A stretch of 64,000 bases of DNA from Streptomyces sp. CB02923 (GTDB lineage Bacteria > Actinomycetota > Actinomycetes > Streptomycetales > Streptomycetaceae), in contig NZ_LWKZ01000001.1 in the NCBI RefSeq assembly GCF_001905005.1, forward strand, positions 65,775 to 129,774, given 5' to 3'. The position numbers were made by a program, and so were the translations under genes. The notes beneath the pieces are model-generated. The model was not told where the DNA came from, ran no database searches, and saw only the letters and a program-made list of their open reading frames with translations. Shown piece by piece: positions 7,501 to 15,322 of the stretch (the stretch's first letter is position 1; each line of letters begins with the position of its first letter).

Positions 7501-9852
7501 CTGGGCGTACGGGCCGGGGATCCCGGCCAGCGGCTCGCCGCGCCACAGGTCGAGGGCCGCGTTCAGCAGCGTGCGGGCGCGGTACCACTCTCCCGCGTTC
7601 CGGGCGGCGCGGGCGGCCCGCTCGTACCCCTCGGCGCGTTCCAGGTCCATGTCTATGTCGGTCCCGGCGTCGCCGCGCAGGGCGTAGCCGACACGCTCCC
7701 TGACCAGGATGTGCTCGTCCTCGCCGAGCGCTTTGCGCAGCCGCGCGATGCTGTGGTCCAGCATCGAGCGGGCGCTGCGGGGCGGGTCGCCGCCCCAGAG
7801 CGCGTTGAGCAGTTCGGCCTCGGAGGCGACTCCCTCGTGGCGCAGCAGGAGGGCCGCGAGCAGCCCCCGGTCGAGGCGGGCCGGGATCTCGATCCGCTGG
7901 TCCCCCCGCCACAGCCGGACCGGCCCGAGCACGGTGAAGCGCAGCGGCTCGCGCAGTTCCTCGACGGGCAGTACGGGGGCGGGGCGGGCCGGGGCGGGCG
8001 CGGCGGGTCCGGCGGCGGGCTCCGCGGGCGCGTCCGGTTCCGTACCGGCGGGTTCTCCGGCGGGCGGTGCGTCCTCGGCCGGCGCCTCCACGGGCGCCGT
8101 CACCGGTCCCGCGGTGCCGACGGACGCGTCCGGTACGGCCGTTCCGCCATCGGAATCCGGGAATCCGTCGTCCGTACGCGGGAGGGTGTCCCCGTCCCCC
8201 GCGGCCGCGCCGTCCGTCCCTCCGGGCACGACGCCGCGCAGCCGCTCCAGCACGGGACTGGCCAGCACCGCGAACGCCTGCGCCGACTCCTGGAGCCGCA
8301 TCTCCCCGGTCGCGTCGGCGACCAGGGCGGGGAAGTCGGGCAGCCGTCCCATGTACGGCTCCAGGGCGCGCCCGACGGCCTCGACGACGGCCAGGGACTG
8401 CTGGGTGCCGAGGCCGCTGAAGAGGAGTTCGCGCACGCCGGGCCGGAAGTCGTAGACGGGCTGCCCCGGTCCGGTGCCCAGCGGCCCGCCGTACGCGCCG
8501 AAGGGCCGGGCCCCGCGTGAATCGGCGACGCGCTCCAGCAGGCCGCCCAGGAGGATCTCGGCGACCTGGGTCGGTCCGGCGTCGCTCATCGTGGCGGCCC
8601 GCACCAGCTGCATCAGCGGCACGGTGAGGGGGTTGATGGCGGAGAGCCGTACGGCCAGGCGGTAGGACTCGGGCGAGAACGCGCCGCGGAAGTGGGCGAC
8701 GAGGTCCTGCGCGGTGCCCGCGGGGCGCGGCGGGTCCTGTTCCGGGTCCTCGCCCAGCAGCGCCGTGTCGATCAGGTGCGGGACGCCGGGCCGGGTCAGC
8801 AGCGCGGCCCACTGGCCGAGTCCGCCGGGCGTCAGCGGGACGACGGGCAGCGCCACCGTGCCCGGCTCCTCGGCGTCGGGGTCCGGCTCGCCCGTCAGCG
8901 GGTCGAGCACGGTGGTCCGGTCCGGGCCGCCGAACTCCACCGGGGAGGTCAGCAGCCGGGGCTGGGCGTCCAGCGCGGTGCCCCGCCACAGGCGCCGCGG
9001 CAGCGGGTGCAGTACCGCCACGGGGCCGTACCGCCCCCAGCGGCGCACGGCGCGCGCCGCGTCCGGGGTCCGCCACCCCGGGCTCGTGCCGTCGGTGAGG
9101 ACGAAGGTCAGCGTGGGCCCCACGGCCCACGGCAGCCGGCCCGCGACGGCCATCTCCCGGGGATCGAAGGTGCGCACGCGGACGCTGCGGAACATGCCGC
9201 CGCGGTCCAGCACCGCCCGCAGCTCACCGGCCAGTTGGTTCCACACCTGCATCGAGGGCGCGTCGTCCACCAGGAGGACGGCGGACCAGCGGTGCTCCCG
9301 GTCCGGCCGGGAGACGACGTCGAACAGCGCGGTCTCCGCGGCGAGCCGGACGGTGGCTTCCACGTCGGGCAGGGAGCGGTGCGGGTGCGGCTCGGACCGG
9401 CGCAGCGGGCGCAGGGCCCGGGACAGGTGCTGGGGCCTGGCGAGCGCGCGGCGGCCGGGCGCCCGCGCGGGCCGCGCCCGGCGGCTGAGCGTGCTGCCGC
9501 CCTCGCTGCCCATGGCGTACAGGGACCGCTGGGCCGGAAATGCGGTGGCCGGGCCGCCGTCGGGCAGGTCCCCGGCCTCGCCGTTCTCCTGCGGACCGTC
9601 CGTACCGTCCGGGACGTCCGCCTCCCCCGGGCCGCCATCGGCCGTGTCCGGGCCCGCGTCCGCCGGTCCCTCCGCGAGCTCCGGGCCGCCGTCCGCCCCC
9701 GGCCCGGCCTCCTCCGCGGCGGTCGCACCGGGCGCAGCGGTCCGGTGCTCGCCCTCGCGCACGGCGCGGGCCAGCCACAGGATGTCCAGCAGTTCGCTCG
9801 CGCCGAGGTCGTACCCCTGGCCCGCGAGGACCTGCCGCAGCCGGTCGATCAT
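4549..9852 (-). CDS. Giant SAV_2336-type (vWA-like) / tandem SARP / STAND NTPase / TPR fusion protein
   Basis: A 1,767-residue multidomain regulator. Residues ~1-35 and 160-540 match the SAV_2336 N-terminal type, including a vWA-like core (WSAVLLVDDAPSMQVW at 189-204, FVLTDGTSPGW at 250-260) whose metal site is degenerate (DDAPS where DxSxS is expected). An acidic Pro/Gly linker covers ~35-110 and an Ala/Pro one ~541-631. Two SARP modules follow (OmpR-type winged helix plus BTAD) from ~634 and ~854, each starting LRxTVLGPVR and containing SEAELxxALWGxDPP. A STAND/NB-ARC ATPase has Walker A GDAGVGKTSL (~1110) and Walker B LVVVLDEVRD (~1197), then a TPR-like helical tail. ATG 9852 overlaps the moxR-type stop by 4 bp (ATGA), so translation is probably coupled. 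Likely a sensor/regulator of the conflict operon. Confidence 0.88.
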   Translation of the reverse strand: MIDRLRQVLAGQGYDLGASELLDILWLARAVREGEHRTAAPGATAAEEAGPGADGGPELAEGPADAGPDTADGGPGEADVPDGTDGPQENGEAGDLPDGGPATAFPAQRSLYAMGSEGGSTLSRRARPARAPGRRALARPQHLSRALRPLRRSEPHPHRSLPDVEATVRLAAETALFDVVSRPDREHRWSAVLLVDDAPSMQVWNQLAGELRAVLDRGGMFRSVRVRTFDPREMAVAGRLPWAVGPTLTFVLTDGTSPGWRTPDAARAVRRWGRYGPVAVLHPLPRRLWRGTALDAQPRLLTSPVEFGGPDRTTVLDPLTGEPDPDAEEPGTVALPVVPLTPGGLGQWAALLTRPGVPHLIDTALLGEDPEQDPPRPAGTAQDLVAHFRGAFSPESYRLAVRLSAINPLTVPLMQLVRAATMSDAGPTQVAEILLGGLLERVADSRGARPFGAYGGPLGTGPGQPVYDFRPGVRELLFSGLGTQQSLAVVEAVGRALEPYMGRLPDFPALVADATGEMRLQESAQAFAVLASPVLERLRGVVPGGTDGAAAGDGDTLPRTDDGFPDSDGGTAVPDASVGTAGPVTAPVEAPAEDAPPAGEPAGTEPDAPAEPAAGPAAPAPARPAPVLPVEELREPLRFTVLGPVRLWRGDQRIEIPARLDRGLLAALLLRHEGVASEAELLNALWGGDPPRSARSMLDHSIARLRKALGEDEHILVRERVGYALRGDAGTDIDMDLERAEGYERAARAARNAGEWYRARTLLNAALDLWRGEPLAGIPGPYAQTERLRLAEWRQTLVEDRIECDLRLGLYDEVQTELAEMLARDSSRARLRELLALARDQNKAGRSTADTPPPREPLRITVLGPVRMLRGDEYLAIGSPQQRALLAVLVLRAGRVISEAELVDALWGDDPPRAAHAALHTYVSRLRKALGPDAEALVGEHGGYALRRTADTDLDVDLRRADDLVAAARDARAARDWDRARDLLDSAVALWRSGEPLTGLRGPYLRAESRRLADRRRTLVEDRTEMELRLGRYTEAGEALTWLLYLDPARERTRELLAQALAHDDAVTPGLRSLLRAGRYGPRQDRGGGGRTAEVDRLAGHLTRERPTGGNACVISGDAGVGKTSLAARVADAVQERFPDGRLYAIMPAAGDPEDAAPHLAAVLLRQLGHRAEDIPAAGAERVAFYRSVVRGLRLVVVLDEVRDAASVLSLLPDGAGAALVIARDRPPAALPGVLSLHLETMSSADAMELLVLRVGEERVAARRAVARAALEACGCSEAAVDAVAAELMLDGPAGRTAAEAMINSTALRLTHDLAPPALVAFRLLALPHCPDLPAAAVAALTGTTPGAAREHLDTLVRTGLLKTSAPGRYRHREALASFAYDTLTRHSRPEDRYAALSRLLDWYLVTAHRAYGLDAPGALLLDHTATPATPVTALPLADRGAASAWWAGEGAGALAVVRQTVELPSGAHAARCADTLLLLEPLLGGGRLTDRYEQTALAVTARAVAGRDKRAEARARLARARACLTADRFAEAEDEARRAYRLGLDAGDPVTSGRAPLMRGVAAVALRRSDAEQHFTLAMSHCQVQGDRLGEAAVLVERSRLCVRDRNAERGIDLARQSVAIYRATGQGLRLGTGLYFLAAAHAEAGHHNEAQRILQAALPPFEEAGQRLWAGLTQLRTAEARLAIGRPDGAKLSAEEAVRLLAEAGSDRRRADGLSLLANALEALGELARAQEHRHEALALYEALNVTDAPLPQARLRLPLEPGGM

Positions 9853-10868
9853 GGCGACATGGGTTCGTCCAGGCGGTGCATGACCGCGGCCAGCAGTTCG
9901 TCCTTGGTCAGGTCGGCACCGGTGACGCGCAGGTGGACGGCGGCCAGCAGCTGGTCCGTGGCGAGCGTCTCGGTCTTGGAGCGCTGGAGGAAGCCGTCGA
10001 TGAGGTCCTCGGCCTCGGTGAGCGCCGCCGGCCCCAGGTTGTGGGCGATGATCTCGCGCAGCCGCTCGGGCGTCGGGTCGGGCAGGTCCAGGCGGACGCA
10101 GCGGCGCAGGAAGGCGGGCGGGAACTCCCGTTCGCCGTTGCTGGTCATCACCACGACCGGGAAGTGCGCGCAGGAGACGACGCCGCGGTGCACCCGTACC
10201 CGCTCCCGGCTCCCGTCGGTGAGCACGTGCACGTCCTGGTGCTGCTCGGACAGCCGGGCCAGCTCCGGGATCTCGAACTCGCCCTCCTCCAGGACCACCA
10301 GCAGGTCGTTGGGCAGGTCGATGTCCGACTTGTCCAGCTCGTCGACGAGCAGCACCCGGGGGCGTTCGGTGGCCGCCAGCGCCGTACCGAGCGGTCCCAG
10401 GCGCAGATAGTGCCCGATGTCGGTGGTGAAGGAGCCGCGGTGGTCCTTGAGCCGGCGCGGCGCCGTACGGGCCGCCTCGCGCTCGCGGCGCAGCGACGCC
10501 TCCCGCAGCCGGCCCACCGCGTCGTAGCGGTAGAGCGCGTCGGCGAGGGTCGAGCGGGAGTTGACCGACCAGCGCAGTACGTCGCCGAGGCCCAGCTCGG
10601 AGGCGACGGCGCGGGCCAGCGAACTCTTGCCGGTGCCCGGACGGCCGGTGACCAGCAGGGGGCGGTGCAGATGCAGGGCCGCGTTGACGACGGACACCTC
10701 GTTGCGGTCCATCAGGTACGGGGCGGGCGTCTCGGCCCTCCTGCGGGCGGCGGCGAAGTACCGCCACGGGGGCGCCGCGGGCAGGGGTGCGGGACCGCGG
10801 AACACCCACCAGCCCTCGGGCTCCGGCCCGGCTCCGGGGCCGTGGTCGGGTGTGCTCTGTCGGGCCAC
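9849..10868 (-). CDS. MoxR-type AAA+ ATPase of a vWA-MoxR-associated system
   Basis: A 339-residue AAA+ ATPase. Motifs: Walker A GRPGTGKSS (75-83), Walker B VLLVDELD (172-179), a sensor-1 strand VVMTSNGEREFPP and the arginine-finger region AFLRRCVRLDLPDP. MoxR-type ATPases act as chaperone-like remodelers and usually pair with vWA proteins; the partner here is the vWA-like protein encoded immediately downstream with a 4-bp overlap. GTG 10868 was chosen because AAGGAG sits about 8 bases upstream; upstream in-frame codons belong to the preceding gene. It starts 35 bp after the protease stop. The family is secure; the role in this system is inferred from context. Confidence 0.9.
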   Translation of the reverse strand: MARQSTPDHGPGAGPEPEGWWVFRGPAPLPAAPPWRYFAAARRRAETPAPYLMDRNEVSVVNAALHLHRPLLVTGRPGTGKSSLARAVASELGLGDVLRWSVNSRSTLADALYRYDAVGRLREASLRREREAARTAPRRLKDHRGSFTTDIGHYLRLGPLGTALAATERPRVLLVDELDKSDIDLPNDLLVVLEEGEFEIPELARLSEQHQDVHVLTDGSRERVRVHRGVVSCAHFPVVVMTSNGEREFPPAFLRRCVRLDLPDPTPERLREIIAHNLGPAALTEAEDLIDGFLQRSKTETLATDQLLAAVHLRVTGADLTKDELLAAVMHRLDEPMSP

Positions 10869-10903
10869 GGGTCGTTCTCCTTCGTCCTTGCTCAGCTGCT
10901 GCG

Positions 10904-13180
10904 TCACGGCTGGGTCAGTACCCAGGCGTCCGGGGCCAGTTGCGGTGGCCGGTGGTCGGGCGCGTCGTACATCAGGGAGAGTTCGCGTCCCCGGTGGTTC
11001 GTGGACGCGACCTCGGCGACCGCCTTGGCCCGCTCCAGCCGTACCGTCTCGGGGAGCTGGGTGTGGTGCCCGCCCTCGACCAGTTCGAGCAGGTCCGCGG
11101 CGATGTTCTCGCCGTGCTCCGCGCGGTGCCACAGGATGGTGTGCACGCCCGCCTGGACGCACTGGCGCAGCAGCGCCCCGTGGTGGCGGGGTTCGCAGCA
11201 CACGATCACCGTGCCCACCTCGGGCTGCATCTCCAGCCGGGCGCGGGCGACCTTGCGGTCGGTGCAGTCGTGGTCCAGTACGAGGCTGCGGGCGGTGTCC
11301 AGCGCGGCGGTGCGGCGCTTCCACCCGGCGTAGCTCTCACGGGAGCGCCGGGCGGTGCGGATCACCACCCGGCGGGTGAAGCCCAGCCCGAAGGGGCCGT
11401 CCTCGTCGCTGTCGAAGGACTCCCAGCGGTCCACCGGCAGGCCGAGCCAGGCGGCGGGCAGGAAGAACTCGACGAGCGCGGGCTCGGGGTCCTCCCGGAT
11501 CTCGTCGACCAGCACCCGGTGGATGTCGTCCACGACCTGTTCGCTGGTCACCTCGGCGTCCCTGGCGAGGACGAGGTGGTGCGGTGCGTCGCCGCCGCTC
11601 CACGCCCAGACCTGGTACGTGTAGTGCCGCCCGGTGGCGGTGGGCAGCAGCTCCACCTGGACGCGCGGCACCTTCGACAGCCGTGCGCCGCCCGGGTGGC
11701 CGTGCCCGTGCCGGTGCGGGCGGGCACCGTTCGGCGAGGGGGCCGTCCCGGCCTGGGCCATTCCCACCCCGGCGCTTCCGGTCCCCGCCCAGCCGGCGGG
11801 TGGCCGGGCTCCGTGGGGGGCGGGGTGGTGTTCCGCCGCCGCGTACCGTGCGCGTTCCGCGCGGTAGCCGCGCATGTCGGCCGCGTACTGGCGTAAGGCG
11901 GCCACGTCCACGCCCAGCCGTGCGGCGGCGCGCTCCGCCCAGGCCGCGAGGTCCTCGGCCGGGTAGGGGCCCGCCTCGTCCTCGTCGACGCCGATGCGCA
12001 CCACGCCTTGCAGCAGCGGCGGCATGGGCTGGGCACCCTGGGCCTCGAAGCCCTCCAGGACGTCGAGGGCGTCCGCCAGGCCGGTCACCGCGGGAAGTTC
12101 GATGGCGTGCGGCAGTACGGCGTTGAGCAGCTCCCGCGGGTCCGTGCGGCCGCAGTGCGCCAGCAGGCCGGTCAGGCCGCGCCGCTGGCCGTGGGTCAGG
12201 GCTTCGCCGGGGCTGACGGCGCGGGCCACCCTGCGCAGCCGCTCCCACTGCGGCCCGCTGCCGGGGGGCATCAGCTCCCGTACGGCCTGGAGCAGTTCGG
12301 GGACGCCGCGCCGGACGCCCACGGCCAGGCCGACCAGCCGGTCGAGGTCGGCGCCGGGGCCCAGGGACGGCCGCCGCAGCCGGGAGGCGAGCAGTTCCTC
12401 GCAGCCGCGGACCGCGTCGGGGGTGGTCAGGATCGTCTCCAGGACGGCCAGGAGCTGCTGGACGCCGCGCCGGGCGGTGGGCACCACGGGCGGCGGCAGG
12501 TCGGGCAGTTCGGCCTCGATCGCCGGGACGCTGATCGCGTAGAGGGTGGCCGCGGCCGGGGGTGCCCCGTGTGTGCGGGCGCCGGGCGGGGCCTGGAGGT
12601 CGGCCACCACGAGCCCGACGACGGCCTGCCGTTCGCGGTCCCACAGCGGCCCGCCGCTGAACCCTTCTTTGACCTCCGTGCCGCCGGCCACGTCCAGGGC
12701 GACCCAGGGCGGCGCGGAGACCCGGGGCACCGCGCGCACGGTGGGCAGCGGGTGGCCGCTGGCCCACAGGGCGATGACCTCGTTGCCGTAGGCGTGCGGG
12801 AGGAAGGGGGCCGGTTCGGCGCCGGCGGGCGCGGCGCCCGGCAGGCGGAGTACGGCCAGGTCACCGTGGTAGAGCAGCGCGCCGGGCGGTACGGGGGCCC
12901 GGCCGCCCGCCGTCGCACGCGGCGGGCTCCACAGGGCGGGTTCGACCTCGGCGGTCAGGTCGCGGTCGGGCGCGACGTGCGGCAGCCGGACGCGGACCGT
13001 GTGGCCCGGTCCGGGCGCGGTCTGGTCGTAACGGTCCCGTCCGAGGGCGCTGTTGACCACGTGCGCGCAGGTGAGCACGAGGTCGTCGGCGAGCAGGACG
13101 CCGGCGCCCACGGCTCTTCCGGCGTCGCGTACCGAGACGAAGGAGCGGAACAGCGGCTGATCCACGCCGGACACCACCAT
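10904..13180 (-). CDS. Trypsin-like serine protease fused to a VMAP-type C-terminal domain
   Basis: A 758-residue protein with an N-terminal chymotrypsin-fold protease and no signal peptide, so it should act in the cytoplasm. The triad is visible: His40 in LVLTCAHVV, Asp107 in YHGDLAVLRL and Ser175 in KEGFSGGPLW. Residues ~230-440 form a helical middle with DPRELLNAVLPHAIELP and other adaptor-like helices. After a His/Gly/Pro-rich linker (~450-500), residues ~505-758 match the VMAP C-terminal type: VQVELLPT near its start, ALVEFFLPAAWLGLPVDRW, VVIRTARRSRESYAGWKRR and VGTVIVCCEP. Such proteases are thought to be effectors in vWA-MoxR conflict systems. It begins 7 bp after the Trypco1 gene. Confidence 0.88.
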   Translation of the reverse strand: MVVSGVDQPLFRSFVSVRDAGRAVGAGVLLADDLVLTCAHVVNSALGRDRYDQTAPGPGHTVRVRLPHVAPDRDLTAEVEPALWSPPRATAGGRAPVPPGALLYHGDLAVLRLPGAAPAGAEPAPFLPHAYGNEVIALWASGHPLPTVRAVPRVSAPPWVALDVAGGTEVKEGFSGGPLWDRERQAVVGLVVADLQAPPGARTHGAPPAAATLYAISVPAIEAELPDLPPPVVPTARRGVQQLLAVLETILTTPDAVRGCEELLASRLRRPSLGPGADLDRLVGLAVGVRRGVPELLQAVRELMPPGSGPQWERLRRVARAVSPGEALTHGQRRGLTGLLAHCGRTDPRELLNAVLPHAIELPAVTGLADALDVLEGFEAQGAQPMPPLLQGVVRIGVDEDEAGPYPAEDLAAWAERAAARLGVDVAALRQYAADMRGYRAERARYAAAEHHPAPHGARPPAGWAGTGSAGVGMAQAGTAPSPNGARPHRHGHGHPGGARLSKVPRVQVELLPTATGRHYTYQVWAWSGGDAPHHLVLARDAEVTSEQVVDDIHRVLVDEIREDPEPALVEFFLPAAWLGLPVDRWESFDSDEDGPFGLGFTRRVVIRTARRSRESYAGWKRRTAALDTARSLVLDHDCTDRKVARARLEMQPEVGTVIVCCEPRHHGALLRQCVQAGVHTILWHRAEHGENIAADLLELVEGGHHTQLPETVRLERAKAVAEVASTNHRGRELSLMYDAPDHRPPQLAPDAWVLTQP

Positions 13181-13187
13181 GCCGTCC

Positions 13188-13634
13188 TCAGGTCGTGCTG
13201 CCGCTGCCGAGGTTCCAGGTGGCGGAGACCTTGAAGCTGGCCTCGCCGTTGCCGGAGAAGACCCCGAGGCTCAGGTCCGAGCCGAGGGTGACTCCGAACT
13301 CCACCGTGACCTCGTCCGGACGGTGGTCGCCCGCGGCGAGCGAGCGGTGGATGCTGCCCAGTACGGCGCCCAGCGGCCGCAGTGCGCCCTCCAGCGTCTC
13401 GCCGCCCCGGGTCAGCGCGCGTGCGACCCGCCCGTCCACGCTGACCGGGCGGGAGTGGCCGAAGCCGTCGGGCAGCTCCAGTCCGGCGTCGTCCGGCTTC
13501 CTCGGCTCTTCGGGCGACGCCCCCGCGGGCCGCGCCGGGCCGTCCGGGCCGGGTGCGCCGGCCGGGGCCAAGTGCAGCCAGACGACCGCGTCTTCGCCGG
13601 TGCCTTCGTCGATACTCAGTGCCATGTCCCCCAT
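13188..13634 (-). CDS. Trypsin-co-occurring (Trypco1 / CU044_2847-type) small protein
   Basis: A 148-residue protein, first gene of the four-gene operon. It has an N-terminal strand ALSIDEGTGEDAVVWLHL, a Gly/Pro linker, a helical centre (GETLEGALRPLGAVLGSIHRS), then PDEVTVEFGVTLGSDLSLGV and EASFKVSATWNL. The segment VTVEFGVTLGxDxxxxV...GxxxFxVxxxW is the hallmark I associate with the Trypco1 family, which co-occurs with trypsin-like proteases in these systems; its molecular role is unknown. ATG 13634 (MGDMALS) and ATG 13625 (MALS) are both possible, with no decisive ribosome binding site. It lies 7 bp before the protease gene and 53 bp after the thioesterase stop, so read-through from the thioesterase gene is possible. 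Confidence 0.82.
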   Translation of the reverse strand: MGDMALSIDEGTGEDAVVWLHLAPAGAPGPDGPARPAGASPEEPRKPDDAGLELPDGFGHSRPVSVDGRVARALTRGGETLEGALRPLGAVLGSIHRSLAAGDHRPDEVTVEFGVTLGSDLSLGVFSGNGEASFKVSATWNLGSGSTT

Positions 13635-13687
13635 GTGATCAGTCTGGCACGTCACCGGGGCCGCCGCGCCCCCTTTGGGGCAGCGAT

Positions 13688-14548
13688 TCACGCCACGGAA
13701 GCGGTCGCCCGGGGCGCGCGGGCCAGTTGGCGGGACTGGGCGACCAGCTGGTCGGCACTGTCCCAGATCTCCGCGTCCTCCTCCAGGAAGCCGCCCGCCA
13801 GGTTGCGGGTGGTGATGGCGACGCGCAGCGGGCCGGGGGCCGGGCGGCGGCGGATGTGGGTGGTCAGCTCGACGGTGGGCACCCAGCCGGTCAGGCCGAG
13901 TTCGAAGGCGGTGGGCGGCATCGCGTCGACCGTGAGCAGGAGCGACAGCGGGTCGGGGTCGCGGCCGTCGGCGAGGCCGAACCAGCCGCGCATCTCGCCC
14001 TTGCCGGAGGGCGCGCCGACGGCCCAGCCGCAGGTGGCCGGGTCCAGCCGGATGGTGAGGCGGTCGGCGATGGCGGTGCTGCCGGGGATGGTGGGCTGTC
14101 CTTCGGGCGCGCTGTCCGTGCCCAGGCAGTGCTCGTACGGGGGGATGGCGGGCGGCTTGGCGGTGGTCCGTACGTCGTCGGTGAGGGTGTCGAGGTCGCC
14201 GTACGCGGCGAGCACCCGCAGCCGCTCGACCTCGCTGCCGTCCTCCTCGAACTGGACGAGGGTGGCGGTGCCGGTGGACATGGTGCGGCCGGTGCGGACG
14301 ACCTCGGTGCGGATGACGGCGGGGCCGGGGACCGAGGCGGTCAGGTAGTGGGCGGTGACCGAGAAGGGGTGCGGGTGCGGCAGGGCGTCGCCCAGGGCCC
14401 GGCCCGTCAGGGCGAGCAGGTAGCCGCCGTTGACCGCGTGAATGATCGTCCAGCCTGCGGAGAGGTCCGCGCCGTACGTGCCGGGGGCGCGGCGGACGAC
14501 CGCCGTGTCGCGGTCGAATTCACTGTTACCTATGGTCACCTGTGCCAT
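13688..14548 (-). CDS. Acyl-CoA thioesterase family protein (double hot-dog)
   Basis: A 286-residue protein with two hot-dog-like halves, as in TesB-type or 4HBT_3 thioesterases that hydrolyse acyl-CoA. The first half has TIIHAVNGGYLLALTGRAL (the N-G-G-Y helix), HPFSVTAHYLTASVPGPA and TGRTMSTGTATLVQ; the second has LTVDAMPPTAFELG, VPTVELTTHIRRRPAPGPL and a C-terminal AEIWDSADQLVAQSRQLA strand. No signal peptide. ATG 14548 (MAQVTIGN) is chosen; GTG 14557 is an alternative. It is divergent from the TRIC-type gene and directly upstream of the conflict operon on the same strand, though a functional link is unlikely. Confidence 0.85.
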   Translation of the reverse strand: MAQVTIGNSEFDRDTAVVRRAPGTYGADLSAGWTIIHAVNGGYLLALTGRALGDALPHPHPFSVTAHYLTASVPGPAVIRTEVVRTGRTMSTGTATLVQFEEDGSEVERLRVLAAYGDLDTLTDDVRTTAKPPAIPPYEHCLGTDSAPEGQPTIPGSTAIADRLTIRLDPATCGWAVGAPSGKGEMRGWFGLADGRDPDPLSLLLTVDAMPPTAFELGLTGWVPTVELTTHIRRRPAPGPLRVAITTRNLAGGFLEEDAEIWDSADQLVAQSRQLARAPRATASVA

Positions 14549-14688
14549 GCGCGGCACGCTACACGGATTTGTTACTGACCGGTAGACCCTTTTTCCTTCA
14601 ACCGCCGCGCACGGCGGCGCGGCAGGTCGCAGCCGGTGTCGGTCCGCGGGCCGCGCGACGCGCCCCGGCGGCCTGAGATCATGGGTCC

Positions 14689-15303
14689 ATGCTTCATGTG
14701 CTCTACCTGGTCGGCGTCTCCGCCTTCGCCGCGAGCGGGGTGCTGGCCGCGTACCGCGCCAACATGGACCCGTTCGGCGGCCTGGTGCTCGCGTTCGCCG
14801 CGGCCACCTCCGGCGGCACCCTGCGCAGCCTGATCCTCGACGACCACCCCCTGTACTGGACGCACGACTGGGTCCTGCTCACACTGATCATCTGCGTCAG
14901 CGTGGGCACCATCGTCTACCTGCGGTACTGGCAGCTGCCCCGCAAGTCGCTGCTGGTCGTCGACGCCGTCGGGCTCTCCGTCGTCACCGTCATCGCCGCC
15001 CGCGCCGCCATCTCCGCGGGGGCCACCCCGCTGGCCGTGATCATCCTCGCGGTGATGAGCGGGGTGGCGGGCGAGGTGATCCGCGACGTGCTGTGCGGCG
15101 AGTTCCCGCCGCTGCTGCTGCGCGAGGACGTGTACGCCATCGCGGCGCTCGCCGGCGCCGCCTCCTACCTGGGCCTGCACCACCTCCACGTGCGCGCCGA
15201 CATCGCCGCCGTGGTCTGCGCCGGGCTGGTCTTCGCACTCCGGATGGCGGCCGTCTACTTCGGCTTCCACCTGCCGCGCCCGCAGCAGCTCAAGCCGCGC
15301 TGA
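14689..15303 (+). CDS. TRIC/UPF0126-family cation channel protein
   Basis: A 204-residue membrane protein with about seven hydrophobic helices and the two-fold repeat of the prokaryotic trimeric intracellular cation channel family. Diagnostic segments: LYLVGVSAFAASGVLAAYRANMDPFGGLVLAFAAATSGGTLRSLILDD in the first half, and IILAVMSGVAGEVIRDVLCGEFPPLLLREDVYAIAALAGAA in the second, each with a glycine-rich kink and G(G/E)xxRD/SL-type pore motif. Homologues conduct monovalent cations; the ion and physiological role here are unknown. The ATG is close to the likely promoter and lacks an obvious ribosome binding site, so it may be leaderless. It converges on the esterase gene with 19 bp between stops. 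Confidence 0.9.
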   Translation: MLHVLYLVGVSAFAASGVLAAYRANMDPFGGLVLAFAAATSGGTLRSLILDDHPLYWTHDWVLLTLIICVSVGTIVYLRYWQLPRKSLLVVDAVGLSVVTVIAARAAISAGATPLAVIILAVMSGVAGEVIRDVLCGEFPPLLLREDVYAIAALAGAASYLGLHHLHVRADIAAVVCAGLVFALRMAAVYFGFHLPRPQQLKPR

Positions 15304-15322
15304 GCCCCGCTCCCTCCCCCGG

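Noticed and set aside
9853..10809. An open extension upstream of the giant protein start
   Set aside because: It lies within the MoxR-type ATPase gene in another frame; the ATGA overlap and domain start place the real beginning at 9852.
4549..14548. Secondary metabolite cluster suggested by SARP domains
   Set aside because: No biosynthetic enzymes are present; the SARP modules are within a conflict-type operon and the thioesterase is of the acyl-CoA type.
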